Shown: positions 1 through 11,076, counted from the stretch's first letter. The stretch is DNA of 64,000 nt from Deltaproteobacteria bacterium HGW-Deltaproteobacteria-19 (GCA_002841865.1 PHBD01000008.1:62001-126000), one strand, 5' to 3'. Notes: generated by a model not told the origin, from the sequence alone. Numbers and translations are program-made.

Positions 1-835
1 TCTCGACGCCGATCTCCCTCATGATGGCGATGGCGGCATCCCTCATGTCCTGGTACTCACGGTCCGTCAGGGTCTGGGCGGGGGCGACGGTGATGGACTC
101 GCCCGTGTGGACCCCCATGGGGTCCATGTTCTCGATGGAGCAGATGATGACGACGTTGTCCGCCTTGTCCCGCATCACCTCCAGCTCGTATTCCTTCCAG
201 CCCAGGGCGGACTCCTCCAGCATGATCTCATGGATCATGCTGGCGTCGAGGCCCGCCTTGGCCATCTGGGCAAGCTCCTCCCGGTTGTAGGCGACGCCGC
301 TGCCCGTGCCCCCCAGGGTGAACGATGGACGGACGATGATGGGGTAGCCGATCTCCGTGGCGACGCGGTAGACGTCCTCCATGGAGCGGGCGAATCCGCT
401 CCGGGGGACCCGGAGCCCGATCCGCTCCATGGCATGACGGAATTTTTCCCGGTCCTCCGCCTTGTGGATGACTTCCCGGGTGGCGCCGATCATCTCCACC
501 CCGTACTGTTCGAGGACTCCCATGTCCGCCACGGCGACGGCCGTGTTCAGTCCCGTCTGCCCCCCCAGGGTGGGCAGGAGTGCGTCGGGCCGCTCCCGGG
601 CGATGATCTTCGCCACCGCCTCCGGGGTGATGGGCTCCACGTAGGTCCGGTCCGCTGTTTCCGGGTCCGTCATGATCGTGGCGGGGTTCGAGTTGATCAG
701 GACGACCTCGTATCCCTCTTCCTTGAGGGCCTTGCATGCCTGGGTCCCCGAATAGTCGAATTCGCAGGCCTGGCTGATGATGATCGGGCCCGAGCCGATG
801 ATCAGGATTTTCTTGATGTCGGTGCGCTTGGGCAC
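1..835 (-). CDS. carB: Carbamoyl-phosphate synthase large subunit, N-terminal part (gene runs off the left edge)
   Basis: Reading leftward from a GTG start at 835-833, the frame stays open to the window edge and gives about 278 residues of the CarB amino-terminal carboxyphosphate domain. It begins [18 protein letters not shown] and contains [33 protein letters not shown] and the ATP-grasp glycine loop [12 protein letters not shown]. CarB makes carbamoyl phosphate from bicarbonate, ATP and ammonia delivered by CarA, for pyrimidines and arginine. The start lies 3 bp after the guaA stop, so carA-guaA-carB read as one operon. It differs clearly from the complete CarB at 21304-24504, so the window encodes two distinct CarBs. 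The C-terminal half is outside the window. Confidence 0.93.
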   Translation of the reverse strand, partial: MPKRTDIKKILIIGSGPIIISQACEFDYSGTQACKALKEEGYEVVLINSNPATIMTDPETADRTYVEPITPEAVAKIIARERPDALLPTLGGQTGLNTAVAVADMGVLEQYGVEMIGATREVIHKAEDREKFRHAMERIGLRVPRSGFARSMEDVYRVATEIGYPIIVRPSFTLGGTGSGVAYNREELAQMAKAGLDASMIHEIMLEESALGWKEYELEVMRDKADNVVIICSIENMDPMGVHTGESITVAPAQTLTDREYQDMRDAAIAIMREIGVE

Positions 836-837
836 GG

Positions 838-2363
838 TTACTCCCACTCGATGGTGCTGGGCGGTTTGGAGCTGATGTCGTAGACCACCCGGTTGACACC
901 CCGGACCTCGTTGATGATCCGGTTGGAGACCTTTCCCAGGAGATCGTGGGGCAGGCGCGCCCAGTCGGCCGTCATGGCGTCGTCGCTGGTGACGGCCCGG
1001 AGGGCGAGGATGTTCTCGTAGGTCCGCTGGTCCCCCATGATGCCGACGCTCTTGACGGGCAGGAGGACCGTGAATGACTGCCAGAGTTTCCGGTATAGCC
1101 CGGCCGAGCGGATCTCCTCGAGGAAGATCACGTCGCACTTGCGCAGGACGGAAAGGCGGCGCTCCGTCACCTCGCCGATGATGCGGATGGCCAGGCCCGG
1201 GCCGGGGAAGGGCTGCCGCCAGATCATCTCCTCCGGGAGCCCCAGCTCTTTTCCGAGAAGCCGGACCTCGTCCTTGAACAGGTGCTTCAGGGGCTCCACG
1301 AGCCTGAGCTTCATCCGCTTCGGGAGCCCGCCCACGTTGTGGTGAGACTTGATGACGGCGCTGGGGCCGCCGAAGACCGACCGTGATTCGATCAGGTCCG
1401 GGTAGAGGGTCCCCTGGGCGAGAAATTCGGCTCCCTTGATCTTTCGGGCCTCCCGGTCGAAAACGTCTATGAAGGTCCTGCCGATGATCTTCCTCTTCCG
1501 CTCGGGGTCTTCCACTCCCTTGAGCTTCTTCAGGAATTCCCTTCCTGCCCTGACAAAGCGGAGCTTCACGCGGTAGTGGCTCCGGAAGACTTCCTGGACC
1601 CTTTCGGCCTCCCCGTGCCGGAGAACGCCGTTGTCCACGAAGACGCAGGTGAGCTGTTCGCTGATGGCCTGGTGCAGGAGGATCGCGGCCACCGACGAGT
1701 CCACGCCGCCGCTCAGTCCCAGGATGACCTTCTTGTCGCCGACCTCCTCACGGATCTCCGCGATGGTGTCCCGGGCGAAGCTCTTCATCGTCCAGGACCG
1801 CTTACAGCGGCAGACGTCGAAGAGGAAATTGCCCAGCATCCGCTTCCCTTCCGGGGTGTGAACGACCTCGGGGTGGAACTGGAGGCCGTAGAAGCGCCGT
1901 TTCGGGTCCTCCGCCGCGGCGACCCGGGTGCTGGGCGTCGTGGCGGTGATGCGGAAGCCCTTCGGGAGCCGGCCGATGGAATCGCCGTGGCTCATCCAGC
2001 AGCGGGAATCCTGGTGAACGCCCGCGAAGATTCCTTCCGGCTTCAGGATGCGGAGCTCGGCAAACCCGTACTCCCGCTTGTTCGCCGGGATTACCTCGCC
2101 TCCGAGAGCGTCCGCCATGAAGTGAAGACCGTAGCAGATGCCCAGGACGGGAATACCCAACTTGAAAATCCCCGGGTCCGCCTTGGGGCTGCCGGACTCG
2201 TAGATGCTGGCGGGGCCCCCCGAAAGGATGATCCCCTCGGGATTCAGTGCCCGGATCTTTTCCAGCGGAAGGTCCGGCGGTTCGATCTGGCAGTAGACAT
2301 GGTGTTCCCGGACGCGCCGGGCAATGAGCTGGTTGTACTGGGATCCGAAATCGACGATGAGGA

Positions 2364-2367
<4 letters not shown>
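838..2367 (-). CDS. guaA: GMP synthase (glutamine-hydrolysing)
   Basis: Converts XMP to GMP with glutamine as the nitrogen donor, in the cytoplasm. The 509-residue protein has the usual GuaA layout. An N-terminal class I amidotransferase domain carries the nucleophile C78 in GICYG and H165/E167 in QFHPEV. The ATP-pyrophosphatase domain carries the PP-loop SGGVDSS (219-225), and the C-terminal dimerisation domain ends PPSTIEWE, the typical GuaA terminus. Its ATG overlaps the carA stop as ATGA, which indicates translational coupling. Finding guaA between carA and carB is unusual, because the neighbours serve pyrimidine and arginine synthesis. Identification is secure. Confidence 0.97.
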
Positions 2368-3509
<1,142 letters not shown>

Positions 3510-3543
3510 AAAAAGCACCTCAACTTCTGTAAGAGTCGCCTCC

Positions 3544-3569
3544 GGGGGCAGATTGTAAAATCTGTCCCC
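3544..3569. repeat. Hairpin in the carA leader with a GGGGACAG-type arm
   Basis: An inverted repeat with 11-nt arms (GGGGGCAGATT and AATCTGTCCCC, pairing fully if one G.U is allowed) and a GTAA loop. It lies about 35 bp upstream of the carA ATG and no T-run follows on the minus strand, so it does not look like an intrinsic terminator. The GGGGACAG core recurs in the larger palindrome at 3752-3787, so this may be a REP-like element rather than a carA regulatory device. Confidence 0.6.
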
Positions 3570-3698
3570 GCACTGCTGACTGCCGGCCGTGAGAAACCAG
3601 GAAGGCGGGAAGGCGAAAGCACAGACGGTGACCTTCGCATTTCCCGCCCCTCATCCGGGATCCAGGGTGAATTGTCCACCTTTTGGAATCCGTAGGCG

Positions 3699-3727
3699 TC
3701 CTTATCTCATCTTGCCTGCCAGTGCAA
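3699..3727 (-). promoter_or_regulatory. Possible sigma-70 promoter for carA-guaA-carB
   Basis: On the minus strand TTGCAC is separated by 17 bp from TAAGGA, about 190 bp upstream of carA. The match is moderate and the rest of the 280-bp gap between glnN and carA shows no better candidate. Low confidence. Confidence 0.25.
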
Positions 3728-3751
3728 CGCGCAACTGGGGACAGGCTAACG

Positions 3752-3787
3752 GAACAGGGGGACGGGTTTAAACCTGTCCCCTTGTTC
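3752..3787. terminator. 36-bp palindrome just after the glnN stop; terminator or REP-like element
   Basis: Two 18-nt arms meet without a loop around GGTTTAAACC: GAACAGGGGGACGGGTTT and AAACCTGTCCCCTTGTTC, with only a few mismatches. It ends 2 bp before the glnN stop codon, so it lies immediately downstream of the GOGAT-GS operon and probably ends its transcript. The GGGGACAGG/CCTGTCCCC core also appears at 3737-3745 and in the hairpin at 3544-3569. That clustering is typical of REP-type extragenic palindromes. Confidence 0.6.
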
Positions 3788-3789
3788 GG

Positions 3790-5967
3790 TCAACTGATGA
3801 AGAGCATCTCCCAGAATTTCGGCAGCGGCCACAGCTCGTCGTCCACCAGCATCTCCAGTTCGTCGACGTACCCGCGCAGCTCGTTCATTTTGGTTTTGAC
3901 CCTGTCGCAGAGCATTTCCGCCTTTTTCTGCTCGTCGTGAACGGCCGAGGCCTTCTCGACCCCGGTCTGGATTGCCTGGTTGGTGGCGTAGACCTGGTTC
4001 ACCAGCGCCGCCAACTTTTTCAGCAGGTCCAGCTGGGCGCTGAGATCCGCGGACTTGCCCAGGGCCTCCCGCGTGCCCAGGATCGCCTCCGAGAGCCGAT
4101 TCTGGTAGCTTGTTGCGGCGGGGAGGATCTGGCTCAGGCAGATGTTCTGCAGGCACTTTGCCTCGATGCTCAGGTCCTTGATGTATCTCTCGATATGGAT
4201 CAGGTAGCGCGACTTGAGCTCCACGTGGGAGAGAACCTTATATTTTTCAAATAGATCCAAGGCCTTGGGAGTGATCAGGGCCTTCAGGGCCACCGGCGTG
4301 GTCTTGTAATTCGGGAGCTTCCTCTTGGCGGCCTCCTTTTCCCATTCCATGGTGTAGTTGTCGCCGTTGAAGAGCACCGGCTTGATGTCCTTCAGCTCTT
4401 CCCGGATCACAGTCAGGACACACTGGTTGACGTTCCCGCTCTTGTCGCACCGTCCCTTGATTTTCTCGGCCAGGTAGTCGAGGCTTTCCGCAACGATCGT
4501 GTTGAGGACCGTCGCCGGGAAAGAGATCGACTGGGCGGAGCCGACAGCCCGGAACTCGAACTTGTTGCCCGTGAAGGCGAAGGGCGATGTCCGGTTCCGG
4601 TCGGTGCTGTCCTTGCTGACGATGGGCAGCGAGGAGATGCCGAGGTTGATGATCTCCTTGTCGGAGGCCTTCGACACCTTGCCGGCCTCAATGTCCCCGA
4701 GAATCCGGGTGAGTTGGTCACCGAGGAAGACGGAGATGATCGCCGGCGGTGCTTCATTTGCCCCCAGGCGATGATCGTTGGCGTAGGACCCCACGGAGGC
4801 CCTGATGATGTCCGCGTGCTTGTAGACGGCACGGATGACGGCGATCAGGAAGACCAGGAAGTGGATATTGTCCTCCGGCGTCTGCCCGGGATTCAGGAGG
4901 TTGTTCCCCTTGTTGTCGGAGAGCGACCAGTTCAGGTGCTTGCCTGAGCCGTTGATCCCCGCGAAGGGCTTCTCGTGGAGCAGGCAGGCCAGGCGATGCT
5001 TCTTCGCCACCTGCTGCATCGTGTCCATGACGATCTGGTTGTGGTCGACCGCCAGGTTGGCCTCCTCGAAGACCGGCGCCAGCTCGAATTGGCTGGGTGC
5101 CACCTCGTTGTGCCGGGTCTTGGCGGGAACGCCAAGTTTGAAGAGCTCTTCCTCCATGTCGTGCATGTATGAGGAAACGCGCTCCTTGATGCTGCCGAAA
5201 TACTGGTCCTCCAGTTCCTGTCCCTTGGGCGGCGGGGCGCCGACGATGGCCCGCCCTCCCATGACGAGATCGGGGCGCTTGTAGTAGTAGTCCGCGTCGA
5301 TCAGGAAGTACTCCTGCTCCGGTCCCAGGGTCGCGAAAACGCCCCTCACGTCTTTGCTTCCGAGGAGCTTCAGGATGTTCAGGGCGCTCTTGCTGACCGC
5401 CCGGTTCGACCGCAGGAGGGGGGTTTTCTTGTCGAGGGCCTGGCCGGTGAAGGAGATGAAGGCTGTCGGGATGCACAGGGTCGTCGAGATGCCGTTTCGC
5501 CGGATGAAGGCGGGGGAGGACATGTCCCAGGCCGTGTAGCCCCGAGCCTCGAAGGTCGCCCGGATGCCGCCGCTGGGGAAGCTCGACGCATCCGGTTCAC
5601 CCTGGACCAGCTGCTTGCCTGAGAAGCGCTCGATAACCGAGCTGGCGCCGGTGACGTCGATGAACGCATCGTGCTTTTCCGCCGTGATCCCCGTCATGGG
5701 CTGGAACCAGTGGGCGAAATGCGTCGCACCCTTTTCGATGGCCCACTTCGCCATGGCGTGGGCGACCGTGTTGGCGGTCTCGAGATCGAGAATGGTGTTT
5801 TCGTGGATGGCGTCGATGATCTTGTTGTAGGTGTCCCCGGGCAGCTTGTTCTTCATGACCCGGATGTTGAAGGTGTCCTCGCCGTAGTATTCCGATACGG
5901 GTCCGGACTTTTCCTTCTCCACCGCGTAACTTCTTTCTGCTGCGGTGATGGGGCAGGTCTTTTTCAT
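3790..5967 (-). CDS. glnN: Glutamine synthetase type III
   Basis: Makes glutamine from glutamate, ammonia and ATP. With the ATG at 5967, preceded by GGAGGAG, the protein is 725 residues. That is normal for the GSIII family and far longer than the roughly 470 residues of GSI. Diagnostic stretches include HNEVAPSQFELAPVFE, NGSGKHLNWS and GANEAPPAIIS. The open frame continues upstream to 6051 but would overlap the previous gene, and only the inner start has a ribosome site. It sits 31 bp behind the GltB/GltD fusion gene and ends the four-gene minus-strand run from 11076, a GS-GOGAT operon. GSIII is known mainly from Bacteroidetes, cyanobacteria and some anaerobes. Confidence 0.95.
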   Translation of the reverse strand: MKKTCPITAAERSYAVEKEKSGPVSEYYGEDTFNIRVMKNKLPGDTYNKIIDAIHENTILDLETANTVAHAMAKWAIEKGATHFAHWFQPMTGITAEKHDAFIDVTGASSVIERFSGKQLVQGEPDASSFPSGGIRATFEARGYTAWDMSSPAFIRRNGISTTLCIPTAFISFTGQALDKKTPLLRSNRAVSKSALNILKLLGSKDVRGVFATLGPEQEYFLIDADYYYKRPDLVMGGRAIVGAPPPKGQELEDQYFGSIKERVSSYMHDMEEELFKLGVPAKTRHNEVAPSQFELAPVFEEANLAVDHNQIVMDTMQQVAKKHRLACLLHEKPFAGINGSGKHLNWSLSDNKGNNLLNPGQTPEDNIHFLVFLIAVIRAVYKHADIIRASVGSYANDHRLGANEAPPAIISVFLGDQLTRILGDIEAGKVSKASDKEIINLGISSLPIVSKDSTDRNRTSPFAFTGNKFEFRAVGSAQSISFPATVLNTIVAESLDYLAEKIKGRCDKSGNVNQCVLTVIREELKDIKPVLFNGDNYTMEWEKEAAKRKLPNYKTTPVALKALITPKALDLFEKYKVLSHVELKSRYLIHIERYIKDLSIEAKCLQNICLSQILPAATSYQNRLSEAILGTREALGKSADLSAQLDLLKKLAALVNQVYATNQAIQTGVEKASAVHDEQKKAEMLCDRVKTKMNELRGYVDELEMLVDDELWPLPKFWEMLFIS

Positions 5968-5998
5968 AACTCCTCCATATCTTTCGTGATGATGGTTT

Positions 5999-8332
5999 TC
6001 ATTCGATGGGTGGATTCTCCACGAGTTCCCAGATGCCACAGGGACAGGCATCGGCGCAGAAGCCGCAGCCGATACAGCGGTCCCCGTCTACAACATATTC
6101 GTAGGAGTCTCCCTCGAGGCTGCGCCTTGAAATCGCCTGGCCCGGACAGAGGGTCTCACAGAGGCCGCAGTCCCGACAGGCGCCGCAGGAAGCACACGCG
6201 GTGGAACAGCTGCCCAGGTCTCCCGCCGTCGGGATCAGCGGATCGTAGTATTCCAGGTGCACCCGAGAGGTTGAAATGGCGGGTAAACGGTCGTAGGTGT
6301 CCTGCCGGCCCTGGAGCAGGTCGTCGATGGCCCGGGCTGCGATCCTGCCGGCCCCGATGGCCTCCGTCAGGAGGCCGGGCCGCACCGCGTCCCCGATGGC
6401 GAAGACCTGGGGATCGGAGCTCTGGTACCGCTCGTTGACGGCCACGAAACCCCTCTCCAGGACAATGTCCTCGGGAAGGAACCCGAGGTCCGGCGCGTCG
6501 CCGACGGCCATGATGACCGTGTCCGCCGGCAAGACTTCGCCGTCGGCCAGTTCCACACCCTTCTCCGTGACGGCCTTCGTCATTCGCGGCCAGAGAAAGC
6601 GTGCCCCGGCCGCCTCGGCTTGCCGGCGTTCCGCCCCGAAGGAGGCGGGTTCCTGGATGTCCACGAGGGTAATCTCGCGCGCCCCAAGCCGACCGGCCTC
6701 CGCCGCGGCGTCGCAACCCACGTTGCCGGCGCCGATGATCACCACGCGCTCGCCCACGGAGGCTTGCCCTTCCTTGCTGTCTTTGAGAAAATCCAGTGCC
6801 GCCAGGGCCCGTTCCTTGCCGGGCACGGGGATTTTCCTGGCTTTCTGGGCACCAGGGGCGATGACCACGATGTCGTGCTTGCCCTTGAGGGTCCGGAACG
6901 CCTCCTTCGTGAGAGGCTTCTTCAGGTGGGTCGTGGGGATCTGCTCCTGGACCCGCTGGAGTTCGTGGATCACTACATCGTCGGGGATTCTCGTCCGGGG
7001 GATGGTGGCGGTGATCTTCCCGCCCAGCCGCTTCTCCCGCTCGTAGATGACCGGCGAATGGCCCATCATCCAGAGTTGCCAGGCCGCGGATAGCCCCGCC
7101 GGCCCTCCGCCGATGACGGCAACGGTCTTTCCGGTCGAAGGGGCGGGGGACGGCGTCTTCGCCTCCAGGGAGGCCTTCCCCAGCAGAGCCACGTCCAGTG
7201 CCGGAAGGCGGGCCGCTTGCCGGGTGCATCCCTGGATGCACAGGTTGGGGCAGAGGTGACCGCAGACGGTGGCAGGGAAGGGTGTGTAGGCCAGTGCAAG
7301 GTCCACGGCCTCCGCCATCCGGCCCTTTCGGATCAGGGCCCACCGCTTCTGTACGGGGATTCCCGTCGGGCAGGAGGCCTGGCAAGGGGGGAGGTGCGTT
7401 TCGTTTTCCCAGCGGGGGACGTAGCGGCGCAGGTCTCCGGTCGTGATGACATCGATGATCGACCGGGGGAGATCCGTCAGGTCCCCGATCAGTCCACCGG
7501 GGCCCAGTTCCCGGTCCCAGCTCTCCCGGGAAAACTGCGCCACGGTCCGAACCGGGGTGCCTGTTTTTTCAAAGGGCTTGCGGGCCACGAGGAGGTGCCA
7601 CTCCGAGCGGTCCGATATCAGGACCGGGTAGAGCTCTGTCCGGCCGATGGTCTTCAGGAAGATGAGGAGGTTGTCGAGGAGCCACTGCCAATCCTCGTCG
7701 TCGGGCTCGGTCAGCCGGGCATCCTGCTCGCTGAAGCCCCGATGGGGCCCGCGGAAGAAGATCCGTCCGCTCACCATGCCGACGCAGGGGCGGTAGCCGA
7801 GGGTGTTCTCGATCCTTGTCGTGCCGTGGCCGCAGATCACGGCGGTTCCGCCGGCCATGAACTCGGCGAAGGAGTCGCCGGCGCTGCCCAGGACCCACAA
7901 CTCCGGAGCTGCGAAGCGGGGGTTGTGCTTCGTCATGGTCATGCCGCGGGCGCCGATGTCTCCGGCGATGTAGATCCTGCCCTGGGCCATGGCGTTGCCC
8001 GCCCCGTTGGTGGCATGGCCCCGGACGATGATGGTCGCTCCCGCATTCAGCCAGCCCACGTCGTCGGAGACGGGGCCGAAGACGTCGATCGTCGTGTTGG
8101 GAAAGCCCATGGACCCAACGCGCTGGCCCGACGAGCCAAGGATGCGAATCATGATCTCGTCCTCGCCGCCCTTCCAGAGGCGGCCGCCGATGCCGTGCTG
8201 GCCGTAGGCATGGACCTCGATGCAGCGGTGCCCGTTCTGGACGGCCTTCTGCAGGTTCGCCTCCAGGTCCCGGGAATCCACCCGGACACCCTGAATGACA
8301 CCGGGCAGGACGATCGTCGGTTTGTACAGCAT
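5999..8332 (-). CDS. Glutamate synthase GXGXG domain fused to GltD-type oxidoreductase and ferredoxin domains
   Basis: A 777-residue fusion preceded by AAGGAG. Residues 1-235 form the GXGXG beta-helix domain of GltB (VRGHATNGAGNAMAQGRIY, GTAVICGHGT). Residues of about 325-410 match the cysteine-rich N-terminus of GltD and related enzymes (CQASCPTGIP, CGHLCPNLCIQGC). Residues of about 410-700 form the two-dinucleotide oxidoreductase (VAVIGGGPAGLSAA and VVIIGAGNVGCDAA). The C-terminus adds a two-cluster ferredoxin (CGACRDCGLCETLCP and CIGCGFCADACP). It would feed NAD(P)H electrons to the FMN subunit encoded just upstream and hold the GOGAT structural domain. Bacterial GltB normally contains GXGXG in one large chain, so this split-and-fused design is distinctive. 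Confidence 0.9.
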   Translation of the reverse strand: MLYKPTIVLPGVIQGVRVDSRDLEANLQKAVQNGHRCIEVHAYGQHGIGGRLWKGGEDEIMIRILGSSGQRVGSMGFPNTTIDVFGPVSDDVGWLNAGATIIVRGHATNGAGNAMAQGRIYIAGDIGARGMTMTKHNPRFAAPELWVLGSAGDSFAEFMAGGTAVICGHGTTRIENTLGYRPCVGMVSGRIFFRGPHRGFSEQDARLTEPDDEDWQWLLDNLLIFLKTIGRTELYPVLISDRSEWHLLVARKPFEKTGTPVRTVAQFSRESWDRELGPGGLIGDLTDLPRSIIDVITTGDLRRYVPRWENETHLPPCQASCPTGIPVQKRWALIRKGRMAEAVDLALAYTPFPATVCGHLCPNLCIQGCTRQAARLPALDVALLGKASLEAKTPSPAPSTGKTVAVIGGGPAGLSAAWQLWMMGHSPVIYEREKRLGGKITATIPRTRIPDDVVIHELQRVQEQIPTTHLKKPLTKEAFRTLKGKHDIVVIAPGAQKARKIPVPGKERALAALDFLKDSKEGQASVGERVVIIGAGNVGCDAAAEAGRLGAREITLVDIQEPASFGAERRQAEAAGARFLWPRMTKAVTEKGVELADGEVLPADTVIMAVGDAPDLGFLPEDIVLERGFVAVNERYQSSDPQVFAIGDAVRPGLLTEAIGAGRIAARAIDDLLQGRQDTYDRLPAISTSRVHLEYYDPLIPTAGDLGSCSTACASCGACRDCGLCETLCPGQAISRRSLEGDSYEYVVDGDRCIGCGFCADACPCGIWELVENPPIE

Positions 8333-8347
8333 GGATGCTCCTTCTCC

Positions 8348-9982
8348 CTATAGAACGTGGCTGATCCGGAGCCGTTCGGCCGCAGTAGCGTCAGCGATGC
8401 CTAGTGCGTCGGACATGCCGATCGGCAGGGACGTCGAGCGGCCCAGGGGGGCCACGATCTTCTTCAGTTCCGTGTCAAAGCTGAGGTAGGTGTCCACCAC
8501 TCTCTGGGCGACCTGCTCCGGGTCCAGGCGTCGGTAGAGCCTCGGGTCCTGAGAGGTGATGCCCTTGGGGCAGAGTCCGATGTTGCAGATGTTGCAGCGG
8601 TCCGTCTCGGAACCGAGGCATCCCGCCGCCGCCTGCATAATGTACTTGCCGATCTGGACGCCGCTGGCCCCCAGCATGATCAGGGCGGCGGCGTTGGCGG
8701 CGAGGTTTCCGTTCTTGCCGATGCCACCCCCGGCAAAGAGGGGTATTTCGTTCTGCTTTCCCACTTTCACGAGGTTCAGGTAGGCGTCCCGGATGTTGCT
8801 GGCGATCGGGTGGCCCATCGTGTTCATGGAAACGTTGTAGGCGGCCCCGGTTCCGCCGTCCTCGCCGTCCATGGCGAGGCCGGACGCGTAGGGATTCCGG
8901 GTCAGGTTGTTGAGCACGGCCAGGGTGGTGCTGGTGGCCGAAATCTTCGGATAGACGGGAACCCGGAAACCCCAGGCCATGGCCATGGACTGGGTCATCT
9001 TGGCCACGGACTCCTCGATGGAGTATTTGGTCTGGTGGGTCGGCGGGCTGGGCAGGCTCACCCCGGGGGGTACGCCCCGGATGGCGGCGATCAGCCTGTT
9101 CACCTTGTACCACATCAGGAGTCCGCCGTCGCCGGGCTTTGCTCCCTGGCCGTACTTGATCTCGATGGCGCAGGGGTCTTCCTTCATCTCCGGCAGGGCG
9201 TGGATGATCTCATCCCACCCGAAGTACCCGCTGGCGATCTGCAGAATGACGTATTTCAGGAACCGGGAACGCAAGAGCCGGGGAGGACATCCGCCCTCGC
9301 CCGTACAGATCCGGACGGGCATGCCCATCTCCTCGTTCAGGTAGGCCACCCCCATCTGGAGCCCCTCCCACATGTTCGGCGAGAGGGCCCCGAAGGACAT
9401 GCTGCCGATGATGAGGGGGTAGATCTCCCGCACGGGCGGGATCCATCCGTTGTCCTGGACGGCACGGACGAGCGCTTCCGGGGGAAGAATCCGGCCCAGG
9501 AGGGTGCGGAGCTCGAAGTCGTGGCGGCCTGCGTCCAGTGCCGGGTCCGTTAGCATGGAGATGCGGATGAACTTGATTTCGTCGAGGAGGCTCCGCGGGT
9601 CATTGCGCCGCCCGCCGCGCCGGCGGGGTACGCCGCCTGCATTATTGTGAAAGCGGAGTTTGTCGGGCTCGCCGCCCCGGACGGGCCGGATGGCCCCGTT
9701 GGGACAGACCAGGTCGCACATGCCGCAGCCGATGCAGGCGAATGCCGGCTCGGTCTTCTGGCGGATGCCGTGATAGACGCTGAATACGTTTCCCGGTTTT
9801 TCCGCCAGTCCCAGGCCGACTTGGACGACCCGCTTCCGGTGCACCCCCAGTTCGATGGCCCGGACGGGGCAGACTGCCGTGCATTGGCCGCAGAGCGTGC
9901 ATTTTTCCCTGCTCCAGGCAAGCTGCCAGGGAAGATCGGTCCGGCTGAGGGTTGAGGGCGTCAGCGTTCCCATTGATTCCAT
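8348..9982 (-). CDS. Glutamate synthase FMN-binding subunit with N-terminal ferredoxin domain
   Basis: Carries the synthase centre where 2-oxoglutarate and ammonia are reductively joined to glutamate. The 544-residue protein starts with a two-cluster ferredoxin domain (CTLCGQCTAVCP, CIGCGMCDLVCP). The FMN-barrel of GltB follows (KYGQGAKPGDGGLL, SLPSPPTHQTKYSIE, AMDGEDGGTGAAY, FAGGGIGKNGNLAANAAAL). The late cysteine set CNICNIGLCPKGI corresponds to the 3Fe-4S site of GOGAT. The start at 9982 follows GAGGTGATTCG and overlaps the amidotransferase gene by 22 bp, indicating tight coupling. The size and architecture resemble the stand-alone archaeal-type GltB. Confidence 0.92.
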   Translation of the reverse strand: MESMGTLTPSTLSRTDLPWQLAWSREKCTLCGQCTAVCPVRAIELGVHRKRVVQVGLGLAEKPGNVFSVYHGIRQKTEPAFACIGCGMCDLVCPNGAIRPVRGGEPDKLRFHNNAGGVPRRRGGRRNDPRSLLDEIKFIRISMLTDPALDAGRHDFELRTLLGRILPPEALVRAVQDNGWIPPVREIYPLIIGSMSFGALSPNMWEGLQMGVAYLNEEMGMPVRICTGEGGCPPRLLRSRFLKYVILQIASGYFGWDEIIHALPEMKEDPCAIEIKYGQGAKPGDGGLLMWYKVNRLIAAIRGVPPGVSLPSPPTHQTKYSIEESVAKMTQSMAMAWGFRVPVYPKISATSTTLAVLNNLTRNPYASGLAMDGEDGGTGAAYNVSMNTMGHPIASNIRDAYLNLVKVGKQNEIPLFAGGGIGKNGNLAANAAALIMLGASGVQIGKYIMQAAAGCLGSETDRCNICNIGLCPKGITSQDPRLYRRLDPEQVAQRVVDTYLSFDTELKKIVAPLGRSTSLPIGMSDALGIADATAAERLRISHVL

Positions 9983-11076
9983 CGAATCACCTCGTCCCGC
10001 CCGGGCGGGATCATGACCGTGTCGTATTTCATCGGCTGAATGTCAGTGCTCTTGTTCCGGGCGGGGATCGCCGCGTCGAGGCCGCACACTTCCGAAGAAA
10101 GGGCAAACATACCGGGGCTGCCGCCCGCGATGCCGGGACGGAGCTTCTTGCTGTCATGAACCATGAAGATGGTCTTGTCGGGAAGGCAGCCGATCACACA
10201 GTTGGGACCGTCAATGATGAGAGGACGGCAGGCCTGCTTGATCTGTTTCAATTTTGTACCATTCGGATGGTGCCCGAGTTCCCCGTCCTTCAGGGGGGTG
10301 ATGATGTGCTTGTACAGGTCGAGGCCGAGCCCGAGGCCCTTCTGTGTATAATGAAGGATATGGGTGAAGACCTCCGAGTCGGACTGGTATCCTGTGTATC
10401 CCGCGTAATTCCGGGAGGTGAGAAACTCCCGGATGGGAACGAAGGCCGTGTTCTCGCCGTTGGTCATCGTTGCGTATCCCTGGATGAAAAAGGGATGGCA
10501 GGCGTAGATGTTGATGGCGTAATTGGTGTTCTGCCGCCCCTGGGCCAGGATCACCCGGGCCTGGAGCTCTTCGTGGTCGAGCCCCAGATAACCCGCCAGT
10601 TCCATGGGATCCCCGACTTCCTTGATCATGATCACGTCGGGCCAGAAACTGAAGATGAGCATGGAGCCGTCGGCCTCACCCATCTGGCGGAGGCGGAGGC
10701 GGGTCAGCATCAGGCGATGCTCCCTTTCTTCCTGGGGCAGGGCGAGCCAGTCCGGCGGGTAGTCATAGGCGCGGACTACATAATTGTCCCGTTTCGGCGT
10801 TCCTGCGGGCGGAATCTGGGCGGGGCGGATGGAGAGCTTGTACTTGACGGTGAAGTCCAGGTCCATCAGGTACCGGTCGAGGGCCCGAAGCCCCTCATTG
10901 GAGAAGATGCCCGAGAGAATGGGGGAGCCCCGGAACCGCTCGAAGCTGCCCCCGAGGTCAGTCAGGAACAGCCCCATCCCCGAGCCGTCGTGCCCTTCCT
11001 TCATGACGTTCAGGGCATGGACGGCCGTCATGGGGGAGAGGGGTTCCCGGCTGGTGACGGCAAACAGACGGCACAT
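9961..11076 (-). CDS. Class II glutamine amidotransferase subunit of the split glutamate synthase
   Basis: Expected to release ammonia from glutamine for the FMN subunit. The ATG at 11076 follows GAAAGGAT and gives a 371-residue protein beginning MCRLFAVT. Cleavage of Met would expose Cys2, the N-terminal nucleophile that defines class II amidotransferases. HDGSGMG and the later SDSEVFTH segment also fit the family. Longer reading from 11301 would bury the cysteine and is rejected. It is the first gene of the GOGAT-GSIII operon, 46 bp downstream of the likely sigma-54 start site. The full-length GltB amidotransferase domain is normally fused to the synthase, but here it is a separate polypeptide (GlxB-like). 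Confidence 0.88.
   Translation of the reverse strand: MCRLFAVTSREPLSPMTAVHALNVMKEGHDGSGMGLFLTDLGGSFERFRGSPILSGIFSNEGLRALDRYLMDLDFTVKYKLSIRPAQIPPAGTPKRDNYVVRAYDYPPDWLALPQEEREHRLMLTRLRLRQMGEADGSMLIFSFWPDVIMIKEVGDPMELAGYLGLDHEELQARVILAQGRQNTNYAINIYACHPFFIQGYATMTNGENTAFVPIREFLTSRNYAGYTGYQSDSEVFTHILHYTQKGLGLGLDLYKHIITPLKDGELGHHPNGTKLKQIKQACRPLIIDGPNCVIGCLPDKTIFMVHDSKKLRPGIAGGSPGMFALSSEVCGLDAAIPARNKSTDIQPMKYDTVMIPPGRDEVIRWNQWER

Noticed and set aside
5968-6051. N-terminal 28-residue extension of glutamine synthetase
   Set aside because: It would overlap the previous gene and lacks a ribosome site, whereas ATG 5967 has GGAGGAG and gives the family length.
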